Origin: Marisa cornuarietis
Lineage: Eukaryota; Mollusca; Gastropoda; Architaenioglossa; Ampullariidae
Reading direction: 5' to 3'
DNA length: 64,000 nucleotides
NCBI GenBank assembly: GCA_004794655.1
Contig: SMMW01000521.1
Span: forward strand, 4,159,501-4,223,500
Part shown: positions 44,143 through 56,337 of the stretch, piece after piece
Layout of the letters: every line of letters begins with the position of its first letter
How positions within the stretch are numbered: the stretch's first letter is position 1
Notes under the pieces: model-generated
The model's input: only the letters and a program-made list of their open reading frames with translations
Told to the model about the DNA's origin: nothing
Databases searched by the model: none
Program-made: the position numbers and the translations under genes

Positions 44143-44225
44143 TGTAGAAAATACTCTTCTTGTTCGCAAGAAGAACGTGTGGCGAGTCGTACTCCTTCGC
44201 CAGCCCTTCATCCAGCACGAGGATC
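44114..44225 (-). pseudogene. Copy A last exon and stop codon
   Basis: ILVLDEGLAKEYDSP to FYSMAKNADLV and TAA, matching the MRP1 end RVIVLDKG to SMAKDAGLV. Acceptor CTGCAG. The 3' end is followed by a 28-bp tandem repeat derived from its own last codons. Confidence 0.88.
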
Positions 44226-44913
44226 CTGCAGGCAGACAGAATAATAATATCGTTGAAACACTGACTGTTATCAGTGTATTTTTACACAATTTTGTATACT
44301 GCTTTTTTCTCATTTTCCACGCGCACAGACAATGTCTCACTTCAATGAATATTAAGGCCACTACAGACACGTTCACGTATACCTAAAAAGTCTTTTTCAT
44401 TAGAGGTATTTTTGTGGAGCGTTGAATACCCATTCATATAGATTGTTTTTAAAATCTTTTAATATTTTCTATTCCTTCTTTGTAATTAAGATTAGATCTA
44501 AGACCTTCAGTGTTCTTTGAGCTGTTGGGACCTGTTATGTGGAGACTTTAAGAATGAAAAGAAAGATGAACAGAACCCTTTGCAAAAAAGTGGCTCCTGT
44601 GATAAGTGTGTCTTCGATAGTGATGGTGAATTCTTTTGCCTGCATCTCTCTTTCTCCTTCTCTGTCTCTCTCTCTCTTTCTCTCTTTGTGTGTGTGTGTG
44701 TGTGTTAATGAAACTATAAATAGAGATCATTACAACACTTTGTATTATGCACGACTAATAAATAAAGGGATTTTTATGTTTAGTAATTAACCATGCTCAG
44801 GGAATATCCAATATAGTTGATGCTCTCCTTTGTGCCAATTAAACCTATGTTCATTCTTTTTCGTGTACACGCTGAAGCAGCAAAAATGTAAGACCCTTTC
44901 CATACCGACACTA

Positions 44914-45252
<339 letters not shown>

Positions 45253-45993
45253 TTACGTGATTGATATCAAAATCAGCCGTGCTTTCTTTGTTCCTGAACA
45301 TTTTTATGGTGGTTCGAAGCACAACTGGATTAATCTAAATTCTTCCTTCTACCCGATACTTTAAGAATAAAATAATAAGAATCAAACATTGTGTCCAACC
45401 AGTCAGAAATAATAAGTTCGTTGAGTTTTAAGCATCATAATATACTCTTTGATTTCCTCGCTCTGTGTGTGTATGTGTGTGTGTGTGTGTGTGTGGTTGA
45501 GTGGGTGGGGGGAGGTAGAATTATGATTTGTCAGTGGCTGATTGACTGTTTAGAAATCGATTACCTTAGCCTTTCTCCCTTTTCACTGACCTCGTGGCTC
45601 AGTTTTTCTGGCAACCCTTCCGCAAAACGCTACAAAGGCAAACAGAAGCACCAATCGCACATTTTGCACTGTGTCGATCACACACCTGTTAAACTATTTT
45701 TCTGGAAAAGTTTCTTTGTTTTTAAGACTACAGACTACGATTACACACCTATTTGCTCTGGAAAAGTTTCGTTGTTTCTGAGACTGGCGTAAACAGTTGT
45801 AATATGTTGTATTTGTAGTGATGTGTTGTAACTGTTGGGATACGTTCAGAAAAGTAGTCAATGATCAATGTAATGATACAAGATGAGGAAGATACAGAAA
45901 TGACCCACACAGCTATGAATACTTTACACCTTCAAGATATACATATTTCTATAGTAATGTCAACTTCTTCGACTGAAAACAAACTTATCACTA

Positions 45994-46206
<213 letters not shown>

Positions 46207-46858
46207 TCAGACAAAGGGAAAAGGTCAATCTTGCTGTCAGAGAAGAGAAGTTTACGTTGTAGGTATAGAGCTGTTTGATTGCCGGCCTTCATATATTTTT
46301 TGGTCTCCGCCTTAACCACTGCCTACCGTAAATTGTTTTAATAAGGCCAGCGGTAAAATTTGGTTCGACTCTCTGTTTATATGTTCACTAAGCTCGTGTT
46401 TAGTTTGGATTCCTGTGCTGACTGTTTAGAGCATGTTTATTGACCACCCAAATCCTGATATTTTAATTTTCATTTATCATTAACTTTTTTAATGAGTGTT
46501 TTAGGGATGACCGCCTATGACGTCAGAGGAGTGGGGGATATCATCAGACAAAGGTGTCAAATTACCCGAAATAACAGCAGCCCCCCACCTCTGTACATTA
46601 TGCGAGTTACTAGCAGAGAAAAAACAAGTACACAAGCACAAAAGCACCCATTCCTAAACATACACTACCTTTTATTGCTGGTTCTTACTCCGCTAAAACC
46701 AATAAAAAAAATCAAACTTTTAAATGTTCTGGAAATATCACAGCTGCGTGGAACACTTCTCGCCCCCACCTGCCTGTCTGTAGATAAATAATGATAATCT
46801 TTACTGTGAAGCAGCTGTCACACCTGGCGACAAAATGTTACAATAGCCGGGTGCAGAC

Positions 46859-46976
46859 CTGAGGCAGGATGGTGATGCGAGAGCGCAAGTCGTGGAGCCC
46901 GATCTCGGTAATGATGACGCCGTCGATCATGATGCAGCCATTGCAGGCCTCGATCAAGCGGAAGAGAGAGAGCGTT
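46859..46976 (-). pseudogene. Copy A NBD2 Walker A exon, 3' piece
   Basis: Continues [19 protein letters not shown] to ITILPQ and the donor GTCTGC. Bases 46966-46976 are the second copy of the 11-bp target-site duplication. With the insert removed it matches copy B 1154-1312. Confidence 0.88.
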
Positions 46977-46983
46977 CTTCTTC

Positions 46984-48147
46984 TTATTCCTTTTCGCCCC
47001 CAGTGGAGCATAGGGCTGCAACTACACCACGCCAGCGAACCCGGTTCTGGGCCTCCCTCCCCAGTTGGGTCCATGTCATTCCAGCTGCCTCCGCCTCGCC
47101 GTGGACCGATCTTCTCCACGTCTGTCTGGGTCTCCCAACCCTGCGTCTCCCCTGTGGGTTCCAGTCCAGAGCTTGTCGTGTTAGATTTTCGGCCGGCTTT
47201 CGCAGGGTGTGGCCGATCCAGCCCCACTTTCGCTTCTTGATGTCTTGGCTGGCAGGTTTCTGGTTGGCTCTCTCCCACAGGTATGCATTGGAGATTCTCT
47301 CGGGCCATCTGATGTTGAAAATGTGCCGCAGACATCTGTTTATGAATGTTTGAATCTTCCTGGTGATGTTGTTTGTTACACGCCATGACCCATATAGAAG
47401 GACAGATTTTACGTTCGTATGAAAGATGCGGATCTTGGTATGTTGAGATAGTGCCTTGGAATTCCAGATGGGTCGCAGGATGTGGAATGCTTGCCTGGCT
47501 TTATTTATTCTGCTTCTTACATCTTCATCAGCACCTCCATCTTTGGTGACTATGCTGCCTAGGTAGGTGAAGCGGTCAGTCTCTGTGATACATTCCCCGT
47601 GTAGTTGAAGTGGGGCTTCTTGCTTGTTGTTGATCCGCATTACCTCTGTCTTCTTGATGTTGATTGTCAGGCCAGTTGTCGCTGCTTCTTCTGAGAGCCG
47701 AGTGAGCTTTGTCTGTGCATGTTGTTGCTTGTGGGACAGCAGGCTGATGTCGTCTGCAAAGTCGAGATCTTCAAGTTGCATGGCAAAGGTCCATTGAATG
47801 CCTGTGTTGCTGTTAGAGGTTGTTCTTCTCATGATCCAGTCTATGACGATCAGGAAGATTGTCGGCGAGAGCATGCAACCTTGCCTTACTCCAGTCCTCA
47901 CTGCAAAGGGGTCCGTCAGCTTCCCATTGTGGATCACCTGGCATGTCGAGTCCTCATACAGCTGTTGGATGATGGCAATGAACTTTGGTGGAAATCCGTA
48001 GTGCTGCATCAACTTCCAGATGGTCTCTCTGTCTACGGAGTCAAATGCCTTCTCAAAGTCCACAAATGTCATGTATAGTGGGGACTGCCATTCGTCAGCA
48101 CCTTGCTGGGAATGGACAGTAGCATAATCCCACGCCAGTTGCTGCAC
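46984..48147 (-). pseudogene. RTE reverse transcriptase C-terminal frame
   Basis: Frame that picks up at SPLYMTFVDFEKAFDSVDRE and contains GVRQGCMLSP, the catalytic LDFADDISLL and a C-terminal [18 protein letters not shown] domain. Compared with the intact RTE in this window, several tens of residues between SIPSKV and this point are missing, so an internal deletion with a frame change split the ORF. Confidence 0.83.
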
Positions 48148-49958
48148 TGGGTAAGGTCATCTTTCTTGGGTAGCTTTACCAGATAGCCAAGTTTCCAGTA
48201 TGCTGGAACTTGCTCCTGCGTCCAAATTTTCTGCAGCAGGGGGTGTAGCATCTCTGCTGCGGCTGTTGGATCCGCCTTGAGTGCCTCTGCAGGAATGCCA
48301 TCTGGGCCTGCCGCCTTACCAGTTTTCAGAGACTTGATGGCTTTGATGATTTCTGCCTTGGTTGGTGGGTTGGTGTTCACCTGGAGTTGCTCGGTGACTG
48401 GGGCAATGTCCAAAATTGTTGCTGGTGGTGGCCGGTTCAGTATTTCTTTAAAATGTTCTGCCCAGCGAGATCTTTGTTCTGCATCCCCAGTAATGACGTT
48501 GCCATTTTTATTTTTTACTGGCCTGCATGCATTGATGTTTTTCCGTCCTGACAGAGTTCTTGTAATTTCGTATAGTCTTTTCATGTTATTTTGCCCAGCT
48601 GCTTGTTCTGCCTCTTCTGTCATCCTGTGTGCGAACTGTCTCTTGTCGCCTCTTGCACTCTTCTTCACTTCTCGGTTCATCTCCCAGTACTTTGCTCTGA
48701 GCTCTTCTTTTTCCTGCTGGTCTTGACACTGGCTGATCTTCTGCTTCAGCTCTTTCCTTTCCTCTATCTTTTTCCAGGTCCCTATGCTCAGCCATTCCTT
48801 GTGTTGTTTCTGTTTCTTTCCCAGAACCCGTTTGCAGGCGGCCTTCCAGGTCTCCTGTAATCCTGTCCAGTGGTTGGCCACTGTTTCTTCAAAGAGTCCC
48901 TCCAGTGCCTCAAACCTGTTTTTGACTTCACAGTTGAACTCTTCTTGCTTCCTGCGATCTCTAAGAAACTGCACGTTGAATTTGTGGTGTGGTCTGTCTG
49001 ATGACTCATGGAAGGACCTCAGCTTTATCTTCAAAGTTGCTACAAGCAGGTGGTGGTCTGAGGCTGCATCTGCACCACGCCTTACCCTGACATCCAGCAG
49101 ACTTCTTCTAAACTGTCGATTAATGGTGATGTGATCGATCTGGTTTTCTGTCTTTCCATCTGGTGAAGTCCAGGTGGTCTTGTGGATGGTTTTGTGAGGA
49201 AAGACTGTGCCTCCGATTACAAGGTCATTAAACAAGCAGAAGTCTGTGAACAGCTCACCATTCTCATTGCAGTTGCCCACACCGTGCTTTCCCATTATGT
49301 GTTCTTTATCCGTGTTTTCATCTCCAACTTTGGCATTCATGTCGCCCATGATGATCTTCAGGTCTCGTCTTGGAGTACGATCAACCAGCGCTTGTAGGGA
49401 GTTGTAAAAGTCCTCCTTCTCCTCTTCTTTTGCTGCGTTGGTAGGTGCATAGCACTGGATGATGGTCATCTTTCTTCCTTTGGAGTTGAACCGAGCTGCC
49501 ATGAGTCGTGGCGAAACTGGTTCCCATGATATTAGTGCCCTTGCAGCCTCCTGTGTCATCAGTACTGCTACTCCTTGTGAGTGGTCATGGTCAGGGTCTT
49601 CATGTCCAGAGTAGATGATAGTCTCTCCTGACGAGAGTCTGGTCTGACCGCTACCATTCCATCTGGTCTCGCACAGGCCAAGGAGCTTGATGCCATAGTT
49701 CTTCATCTCCTGTGCTACCTGAGCTGATTTTCCTCTCTCGTATAGGGTTCTGATGTTCCAGGTCCCTATCCTGGTTTTTGCCTTGGCCGTAAGAAGATAG
49801 GTCGGCGAGCTGACTTCCCGAAGGCTTTCGCCAGCACGCGTCATAGGCCCCTCCAAAGAGGGATCTTCCCGTCCAGGCTCTCGTTGTGGTAGTGTTGTAG
49901 TTGTAGTTTCTGTAGCAAGGGTTGTTTTACAGGGTGGGGTTGCTAACCCCACGCCCAA
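48069..49958 (-). pseudogene. RTE endonuclease and N-terminal RT frame
   Basis: 629 codons. The endonuclease begins GTWNIRTLYERGKSAQ and has ETRWNG, APTNAA, MGDMNAKVG, TTWTSPDG with NQIDHI, and SDHHLL, in the usual order. The RT begins LKTGKAAGPDGIPAEAL and runs to SIPSKV, then leaves frame. It uses a different RTE subfamily sequence from the one at 34.6 kb. Confidence 0.85.
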
Positions 49959-50019
49959 CCCTCCTCCTTCATCCGGGCTTGGGACCGGCAGGTTACCCGG
50001 GGGGTTTCCAGGCGGAGTT

Positions 50020-50071
50020 GAGAGAGCGTTAGAGAGGATTTACCTGCCCCTGTCCTTCCAACGATACCAAC
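50020..50071 (-). pseudogene. Copy A NBD2 Walker A exon, 5' piece
   Basis: Codes [17 protein letters not shown] after acceptor TGCGCAG, then is cut by the RTE element. The last 11 bp (50020-50030) are the target-site duplication. Confidence 0.88.
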
Positions 50072-50241
50072 CTGCGCAGAAAGTTGTACAAAGGAAAATC
50101 GATCTGTCGAATTTTTTCTCGATTTGTATGCGCGAGAACTTGTGTGTGTATGGTGGGTTTTCGAGTGTACATTTCTGTGCATGCACCATTCGAATTTGTA
50201 TCGGAATGAAAAAAAATGAAATTTTACTTATAAATATTTAC

Positions 50242-50388
50242 CTTCTGACCAGCCTCGATAATAAAGGTTATGTCTCGCAACGCAAGATCAAGGCCGGGTC
50301 GATAGCGCGTGCTATAGTCACTGAAAACAAGGTGACCCTTCTCGGGCCAGGAAGGAGCTGGACGTCGCAAAGGGTTAATCCATGGAGC
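50242..50388 (-). pseudogene. Copy A exon: start of NBD2
   Basis: 49 codons, open, APWINPLRRPAPSWPEKGHL to FIIEAGQK. Acceptor TCGCAG, donor GTAAAT. Confidence 0.86.
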
Positions 50389-50696
50389 CTGCGAGAAAGA
50401 AATTAAAAAAACTTTATCTTAAACTTTATCTTAAACTCATTTTAACGTAGTAAAATTAGTAAGCTTGTGACATAGAAAATTAATTTCAGAGCTTATTTTA
50501 GATGTAAGGTGACGTTTATCAAACGAAAGAAAGAAGAGAAACAAACAAAGAAATGACGATTGATAGAACAAACGAATAATGAAGAAATTTGACAGTTTTT
50601 GTAACTGCGGATAATTTTACCGACTAACTGGAGCAAGGTAACAATTACTAAGCATAGTTCCCGAGCTTCGTTTATATGGAACGACCCTGTACTGAC

Positions 50697-50798
50697 CTCT
50701 GACTCCAGCTGTGAGTATTCCTTCACCCTCTCCACTGACACCAGGTTTGTTTCGAACTCGCTAATCTGTCGAACCATTCAGCACAGAGAGAACGAGAG
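50697..50798 (-). pseudogene. Copy A exon: connector with in-frame stop
   Basis: 102 bp. Same acceptor and donor positions as copy B 4184-4285, but codon 7 is TGA (plus-strand 50778-50780) instead of the Trp of LSWMVRQ. After the stop it reads MVRQISEFETNLVSVERV. Confidence 0.82.
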
Positions 50799-51348
50799 CT
50801 GTGAGGACATAAAAACAACAGAGGTCTTATCCTTGGGGAAGAGGGAAGAGAAATAACGCCATCACAAACCAGGATGAACTATCTCATTGGTACAGCACCA
50901 TCACTTGACAGGAAGATTATGAGCATCAGGCGCTGATGTACGAGAAATGCCGACTTTCTTTTCATTGTTTGTTGTGTTAGCTTGTTGTCGTCAGAAAAAC
51001 TTAAAATTAGCTGTACCTCATAATGACATAATCGTTTTTATCTTTGATAAAGTTGGCCAACAGTTTGACGGTCATCACTATAGATTGCTTTGTCATATGC
51101 AATATGGCTGTTATTTAAGGTAGCTTTGGCATGTGTAACGCCTACCCATAAAGATGAATATATATATATATATAGGGTTAGTCAAACCTATGTTAAGGCT
51201 CAAGTGGCGAAGAATAACACATTAGTGTTAATATAATTTGAACCCTGTATATGCAAAATAACACACATATCTGCCAACAACAGCAAAGGTAGGGAAGCTC
51301 ATACAAACATGCATGCATACACACATAGTAGCATAATAGTTTAGTCAC

Positions 51349-51472
51349 CTGCAATGCGCAAGACACAGAGAAGCCCACAGTTCCTCCTCCAATACCAGGG
51401 GTGATGGCAGAATAGCTGGCAGCCCCGAAAATGATAAGATTGGCGAGGATTTCCAAGATCGTTGTTATCCAT
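51349..51472 (-). pseudogene. Copy A exon: last TMD2 helices
   Basis: 124 bp, WITTILEILANLIIFGAA to FSVSCALQ, open. Acceptor CACCAG, donor GTGACT. Flanking intron sequence follows copy B closely. Confidence 0.87.
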
Positions 51473-51959
51473 CTGGTGAGAACGAGCGGGCTTGATGTTA
51501 GGCCAAATCAGCAAGTATGAACCTGAATACTCTACATGATGGCTAAGAGGCCGCCAAATAAATCTTTTCATCTTTGCTGGCATATCGACTTCTTGCCTTG
51601 CGAATTTTCTTGATTTGTTATTTTGTTTTGTTTTGCTAACAGTGTCTCTTATCACGCAGTCGAGTAAATTCACTAAAACATATAAAATTAGCATTTATAC
51701 TTCTTTCTTTTCCTTTTCTGATCTACAGTTTTATTAAATCAGATTTTTCGAACGCTCATTCTACTCTCAATACTGCTTAGGATCGAAACTAAGTGCACAG
51801 CATTTTAATTTGAAGTGTCGTGTGTATAATCAAAACTAAAGATACTTCCAATGAACTTGCATCTACCAAACACGTCTGTAAATTTTGCGTTACCGAAGAA
51901 AACGTTTATGCCAATTTTGAAAAGGATTGCACAAACGGTATGGATGTGGTGAATGATCT

Positions 51960-52041
51960 CACACACACACACAAACACACACACACACACACAACCAAAC
52001 ACACCCACACACAATACACACACACACACACACACACAGAC
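51960..52041. repeat. (CA)n microsatellite
   Basis: Impure tract in copy A intron. Confidence 0.9.
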
Positions 52042-52299
52042 GAACATTGTCACATTCTGCTTTATCCATAAGACAAATTTTTACTTGCTAAATAATTTAT
52101 TCATGTTTTACTCAACAGTTAATTTAGATGTAATTACATGGTTTACTTTGACCTTAATTTGTTTTTGTTTTTTGTTTTTTTTTTACACTCACTTTGTCTT
52201 GATTATTTTTTTCTATCTTTTATCACCTGCCGCCGAATACTTTCGACCAGATAAAATCAAGCAAACAAAGAGCCTGGACAAATTGTAGACGGAACTCCA

Positions 52300-52686
52300 T
52301 GGTGGCTATTTTTTAAAAATTCACCGCTAGTGACACACATGGCGACCTGGTGCCCGTGGGTACCGCGTTGGCTACGCCTGGTCCAGTTATTGTCCAGGGT
52401 CTTTGTTTGGTTGATTTTATCTTACCCTGCACCTTCGGCGGCATGAGTTAAACGTGAAAAGGATAAACTTTCTTTGGCTTTTTCTGCCATATTTTTCTTT
52501 GGTGTAACAACCACATATAGCTCCCGATTGTAGCCGCGCCAAGACCAACTTTCTTATCTCTACAAAGAGAAAGATGGCGGTTTGTCTTGCCCACAATGTT
52601 AAACTTTGAACACAGACAAGGTCCGTGTTCATATTTTTTAAAATTAAAATTGTTTATTCCATATTGTCATTTTCAAATTTACATAA
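52300..52686. other. Copy A-only sequence of unknown origin at the deletion site
   Basis: No similarity to copy B was seen between about 52300 and 53035. No coding content recognised in this part. May be more of the hAT-like insertion or filler DNA. Confidence 0.4.
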
Positions 52687-53046
52687 ATGCAAAGGCTATT
52701 TGCTCAAAGAAAAGAGAAAGAAAGTTTAGCCTTTTTTTGCAGTGACTGTGAGAAAAAGCTCTTTTTCACGAAAGTGAAAGAAAATTGTATTTGTCTCATT
52801 TGCGGGGTGACTATAGGGGTGGCAAAGAGGCAGAATGTTAGAGACACTTTAGTACATGTCACACAGGCTTCCATGCTACCCACTGGCAGAGATCTATGGG
52901 CAGAAGACGCCCGTGACTTAAAGGCAGCTTTGGGCGAACAGCAGTCTCTTTTCACGAGGCCAGTAAAAAAGTTACAAAAAGCATCTGAAGCTACCTTTAG
53001 AGATGTAAATGTGCAAAGTAAAGCTCATGACACGGTGACAGTGTAA
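52687..53046 (+). mobile_element. hAT-like transposase fragment with BED-type zinc finger
   Basis: 119-codon ORF reading FFTKVKENCICLICGVTIGVAK, then DLKAALGEQQSLFTRPVKK and KASEATFRDV, the pattern of BED-finger hAT-derived proteins (GTF2IRD2 and EPM2AIP1 type). The usual RHF.TCH part appears only in another frame (about 52848-52900), so two compensating indels are likely. Sits exactly where copy A lost three TMD2 exons. Confidence 0.6.
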
Positions 53047-53499
53047 TGCCAGTGGAGGACAGGAGATGTTCAAAGCTAAAGCTTAAAAAAGTAAATGATT
53101 CTCTTTTCCTTCCTTATTTTTTTACTGCCTTTCTTCTTTTGCTTTTTCTTTCTCTATCTTTTTTCTCTATCATTTTCTTTAGTGCTCCATACTGTTATAG
53201 TAAACAACTAACATTATTTAGTGACATGCTGTTTGTAATCCTGTAAGAACAAATTCCCAACTCAGGGCCATTCTTAACCCGACAAATGTGAACGGATATT
53301 TGACTAAATTGTAAATGAAAATAACATAAAAACATCGTCAAATTCGCTCAAACATTCATCCGTATTTGACTGGTTGTTAAAAAGCACTTTATTTGCTGAT
53401 GCCATGAACTTCGTTACAAGTAGCTGTCGTTGTCATTGTGTTTGTCTCTTTTTCTCTATTGCTAGTTCTTCCTAGTTTTTAATAACACTCAACACATAC

Positions 53500-53737
53500 T
53501 TTGTGCGATGCCAAACATTCCAAACACCGTCAGGTAGTAGTCATTCTTGGTCTTGTAATTGTGCCGCAAGGTGGCGTTTCCGTCGGATGTGACGAAGAAA
53601 TTGTCGTCTGTCCAGCGGCTGAGCCAGAATTTACCAGAAGCGTTAGCGGCTTGGAAGAGGAGGAAGAACAAAATGGATGCCGTGAAGGGTAACGCGCCTG
53701 CTGCTCGTATGTAGGTGAAAAACACGCTCCATTTCAC
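53500..53737 (-). pseudogene. Copy A exon: TMD2 first helix
   Basis: 238 bp, VKWSVFFTYIRAAGA to MFGIAQ, open. It leaves in phase 1, while the next exon found (51349-51472) needs phase 2. Confidence 0.88.
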
Positions 53738-53837
53738 CTGTAATATAGGTGTCACAGTCGGACATGTAAGGTGAGGCGAGAAGATAGCGGGGCTGGCATA
53801 ATACCATTGTTGTACCACTACACTTGAATTAAACTAC

Positions 53838-54118
53838 CCAGGTCTTGTTGCATAGCGTTTATAAATCTTAAAAAGTATTTTAAAGAGGCAAACGTAGAAA
53901 AGATATCTAAAAACTGCTCCAGGCCATTTAGATGCGTTGCACAAGCGCTTTCAAAGAAATTGTGCTGACGGAAACAAAAGTCTGTCTTAAACACCTTTAT
54001 CTTTTTTAAAACAATTTTATTTTTAGAATGTTCTATAATTGTGCATGATTTTCTATAAAACAATTTATATCAATAGATTTAAGAATTCAAAATTATGTGT
54101 TGTACAATTGGTTTCTGG
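53838..54118. mobile_element. Old MITE related to 40089-40354, in copy A intron
   Basis: Decayed ends (CCAGGTCTTGTTGCATAG and TGTTGTACAATTGGTTTCTGG) and interior similar to the MITE at 40.1 kb. Part of it is still visible in copy B around 13735-13870, so it predates the duplication. Confidence 0.5.
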
Positions 54119-54585
54119 TTTTTAGGCCTCAACGGAAGTTTTCGTTGTACCATGTTTTCTGAAGAAGTTCTTATCGATGCTAATCATTTCCAATGTTCAT
54201 TTTGTTTGTCCCTCCAATAACCGTGAGGTTCGACTCGCCTAATAACCAGGGAATATACATTGATGTCTTTTACAGAATGTTTATGTAAAAGATGCTTATC
54301 AATTTTTATCGTAGTGATTGTCTCCATTACGATTGTCTGCAAGAAGGTTGTCCAATACTTATCGTCTAAACACAGAATGTCTGTCTATAAGATGTTTCTC
54401 TTGGTGCTGTATATCAATTTTCCGTAACTTTTTCCTGAGTACACAGCTATTGTCTACAAAATGAACACTGTCTCATGTCATGTTTAGGAGTGATGTCTCT
54501 TAGTACAGTATACTGAAAAGTTCAGGTCTTCTTTATTTATATGTAGTAGTCATATACTACTACTAGACAGTAACTGTCTACATAC

Positions 54586-54724
54586 TTTTCCTTTCTTTAT
54601 TGTCTTCTCCTGCACCAGCCTACCATTATCCTCCTGTGACCTGTCTTTCTCCATGCGGCGTGGGTCACACTTAGTTCTTGAATCCGTCATCGACGATGAT
54701 TTTGATGTCGTCCTTCTGGACTTC
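54586..54724 (-). pseudogene. Copy A exon: linker 2
   Basis: 139 bp, starting KSRRTTSKSSSMTDS and ending GRLVQEKTIKKGK. Acceptor CCTGCAG, donor GTATGT. Confidence 0.78.
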
Positions 54725-55009
54725 CTGCAGGGACATAGCGACTTCAAGTGTTCACGTCAACCGCAGCGTAAATTTAGACAACAGATTTCTCTATAGACAT
54801 CAAAACGACGTGTGACATTTTAAAACATTCTTAACCCTGGCTTTTCTTCAGACCCGCTGGAGATAAGGATATATAGGTTCTATGATCCCCGACCGCTTCT
54901 AATATTTCAAATTTATTTATTTATTGATTTATTTTAATCTGCGTTACTTCTGTCGACACTGCACTTCCACGAACCACTTGTTTTTCAATTTATTTATTTT
55001 TCTGAAAGC

Positions 55010-55363
55010 TTGTGTCACCGAACAAGCCCGGCAGATCAGTTCACTCTGCAAACACCGCTTTTCTCATTGTCCCACGAATCAGACTGAACAGGTTCGGCCG
55101 TCGCTCTTTGTCTTCCGCTGGCCTCAGTATTTGGAATGACCTGCCTCTGTCTTCCGTACGCTACACGTTTTCCAGTGGGGACTTAACACCTCATAGCTAC
55201 CTACTGTAGTCAGTTTACCCTGACTCTTCCTTTCACTGTTCCTTCATGTTCCTAGCAATATTGACTATACATATATTTGATTGCCTGATTCGCTTCTCTG
55301 TTATTTCCCATCACTACTTAGCATGTGAGCTCACCTCCGTGTGGGAAATGCACTATATAAATC

Positions 55364-55408
<45 letters not shown>

Positions 55409-55415
55409 GCGGTAC
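55010..55415 (+). mobile_element. CR1-like LINE 3' end, 5'-truncated
   Basis: Codes the C-terminus RLNRFGRRSLSSAGLSIWNDLP, a well-known ending of CR1/L2-type ORF2 in molluscs, then a 3' UTR with CACTATATAAATCGTATT and an (ATT)n tail. Lies in the copy A intron between the two linker exons. Confidence 0.8.
55368..55408. repeat. (ATT)n tail of the CR1-like element
   Basis: Trinucleotide tail, typical for this LINE group's 3' end. Confidence 0.9.
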
Positions 55416-55599
55416 TCAGACTAAGCCTGTGTATTTTATACTGAAAATTTAATCAGTTTACGAATAACTTTACTGGTGTTCAGTTCAACCCTTAAAAACG
55501 TAAAAAAATTACAGCATATGTAATTAAAAACTCACATGGTTAAGATTGTTTTAATGTCTAAACGAATTGCAAGTAAAAGTGTGAATAGTTTAAAAGAAC

Positions 55600-55702
55600 C
55601 TGCATCTAGAGTTGCCAAGATGTGTCAGCTCATCACTGGAAGTTGCGCCATCGGAAGTCGCCGTCTCCACGTCCTCTCGGATCTTGTTGATGACCGTTGA
55701 GA
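55600..55702 (-). pseudogene. Copy A exon: linker 1
   Basis: 103 bp, STVINKIREDVETATSDGA, open and in phase with its neighbours. Acceptor TCTTAG, donor GTTCTT. Confidence 0.72.
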
Positions 55703-56147
55703 CTAAGAGAAGATGAGGAAGAACACGTTACCTCCTAGTTCTTTTTTTGCTACTTTAAGCGGTTTAACGAGTACAACATGTATGTGACCACACAAAGACA
55801 ATAAACACGACAGCTTCTATAATAACTTTGCTTTTAAGAAATCTCAAGCATCATAGTTCTTTGGTCCACTTATTTTGCTTACTGGTTTGAAGCAGTGTCC
55901 TAGATATGAGGAGACACTTCATTGCTCTTAAGGAATCCGAAGACTAACGCGCTTTGCCATTTGACCATCTACTACCATAGCGTTTTGTTTTTATAATGGG
56001 TAAGAATACTGCTCTAGCTAATCTGCGAAATCATGAAACATTCTTCGAAAATGAAATTGCGAAGTTTTGAAGAAAATGCGCGGCAAGAAGTAAAGAAAAG
56101 GAGAAGAGAAACAAGAATGTCGCGTTTGAAATTCTATGACTACTGAC

Positions 56148-56337
56148 TTTTAGGGTCTTCCTCTTCTTCCGAGTCCTCCTTTTGCTGCAGGTGAATCTTG
56201 AGGAAGCGAGCGAAGAGTCCGTTGTGGGACATGAGAGTGTCGTAGCTGCCTTTCTCCGAGATGCCGTTGTCGGACAGCACGATGATCTCGTCAACCATCG
56301 GCAGCCAGTGAATGCCGTGTGTCACCAGCACCCGCGT
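56148..56337 (-). pseudogene. Copy A exon: NBD1 H-loop and end
   Basis: 190 bp, TRVLVTHGIHWLP, then an acidic tail two codons longer than in B (DSEEEEDPK). Donor GTCAGT, phase 1. Confidence 0.86.

Larger units (their letters stand above)
46977..50019 (-). mobile_element. RTE-clade non-LTR retrotransposon inserted in copy A NBD2 exon
   Basis: 3043 bp, same orientation as the host gene, bounded by the 11-bp repeat at 46966-46976 and 50020-50030. It has a G+C-rich 5' leader, an apurinic-type endonuclease, reverse transcriptase with FADD, and a short C-terminal domain; it ends in an AAG-type simple tail rather than a long poly(A). It is not autonomous now, because the RT is broken near 48100. 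Confidence 0.9.

Noticed and set aside
48277..49407. Plus-strand ORFs across the RTE in copy A
   Set aside because: They are shadows of the minus-strand endonuclease-RT frame.
52687..53046. Host zinc-finger gene
   Set aside because: Only a fragment with the BED-type cysteine pair, with the histidine part out of frame, and located at a rearrangement breakpoint. A transposon remnant fits better.
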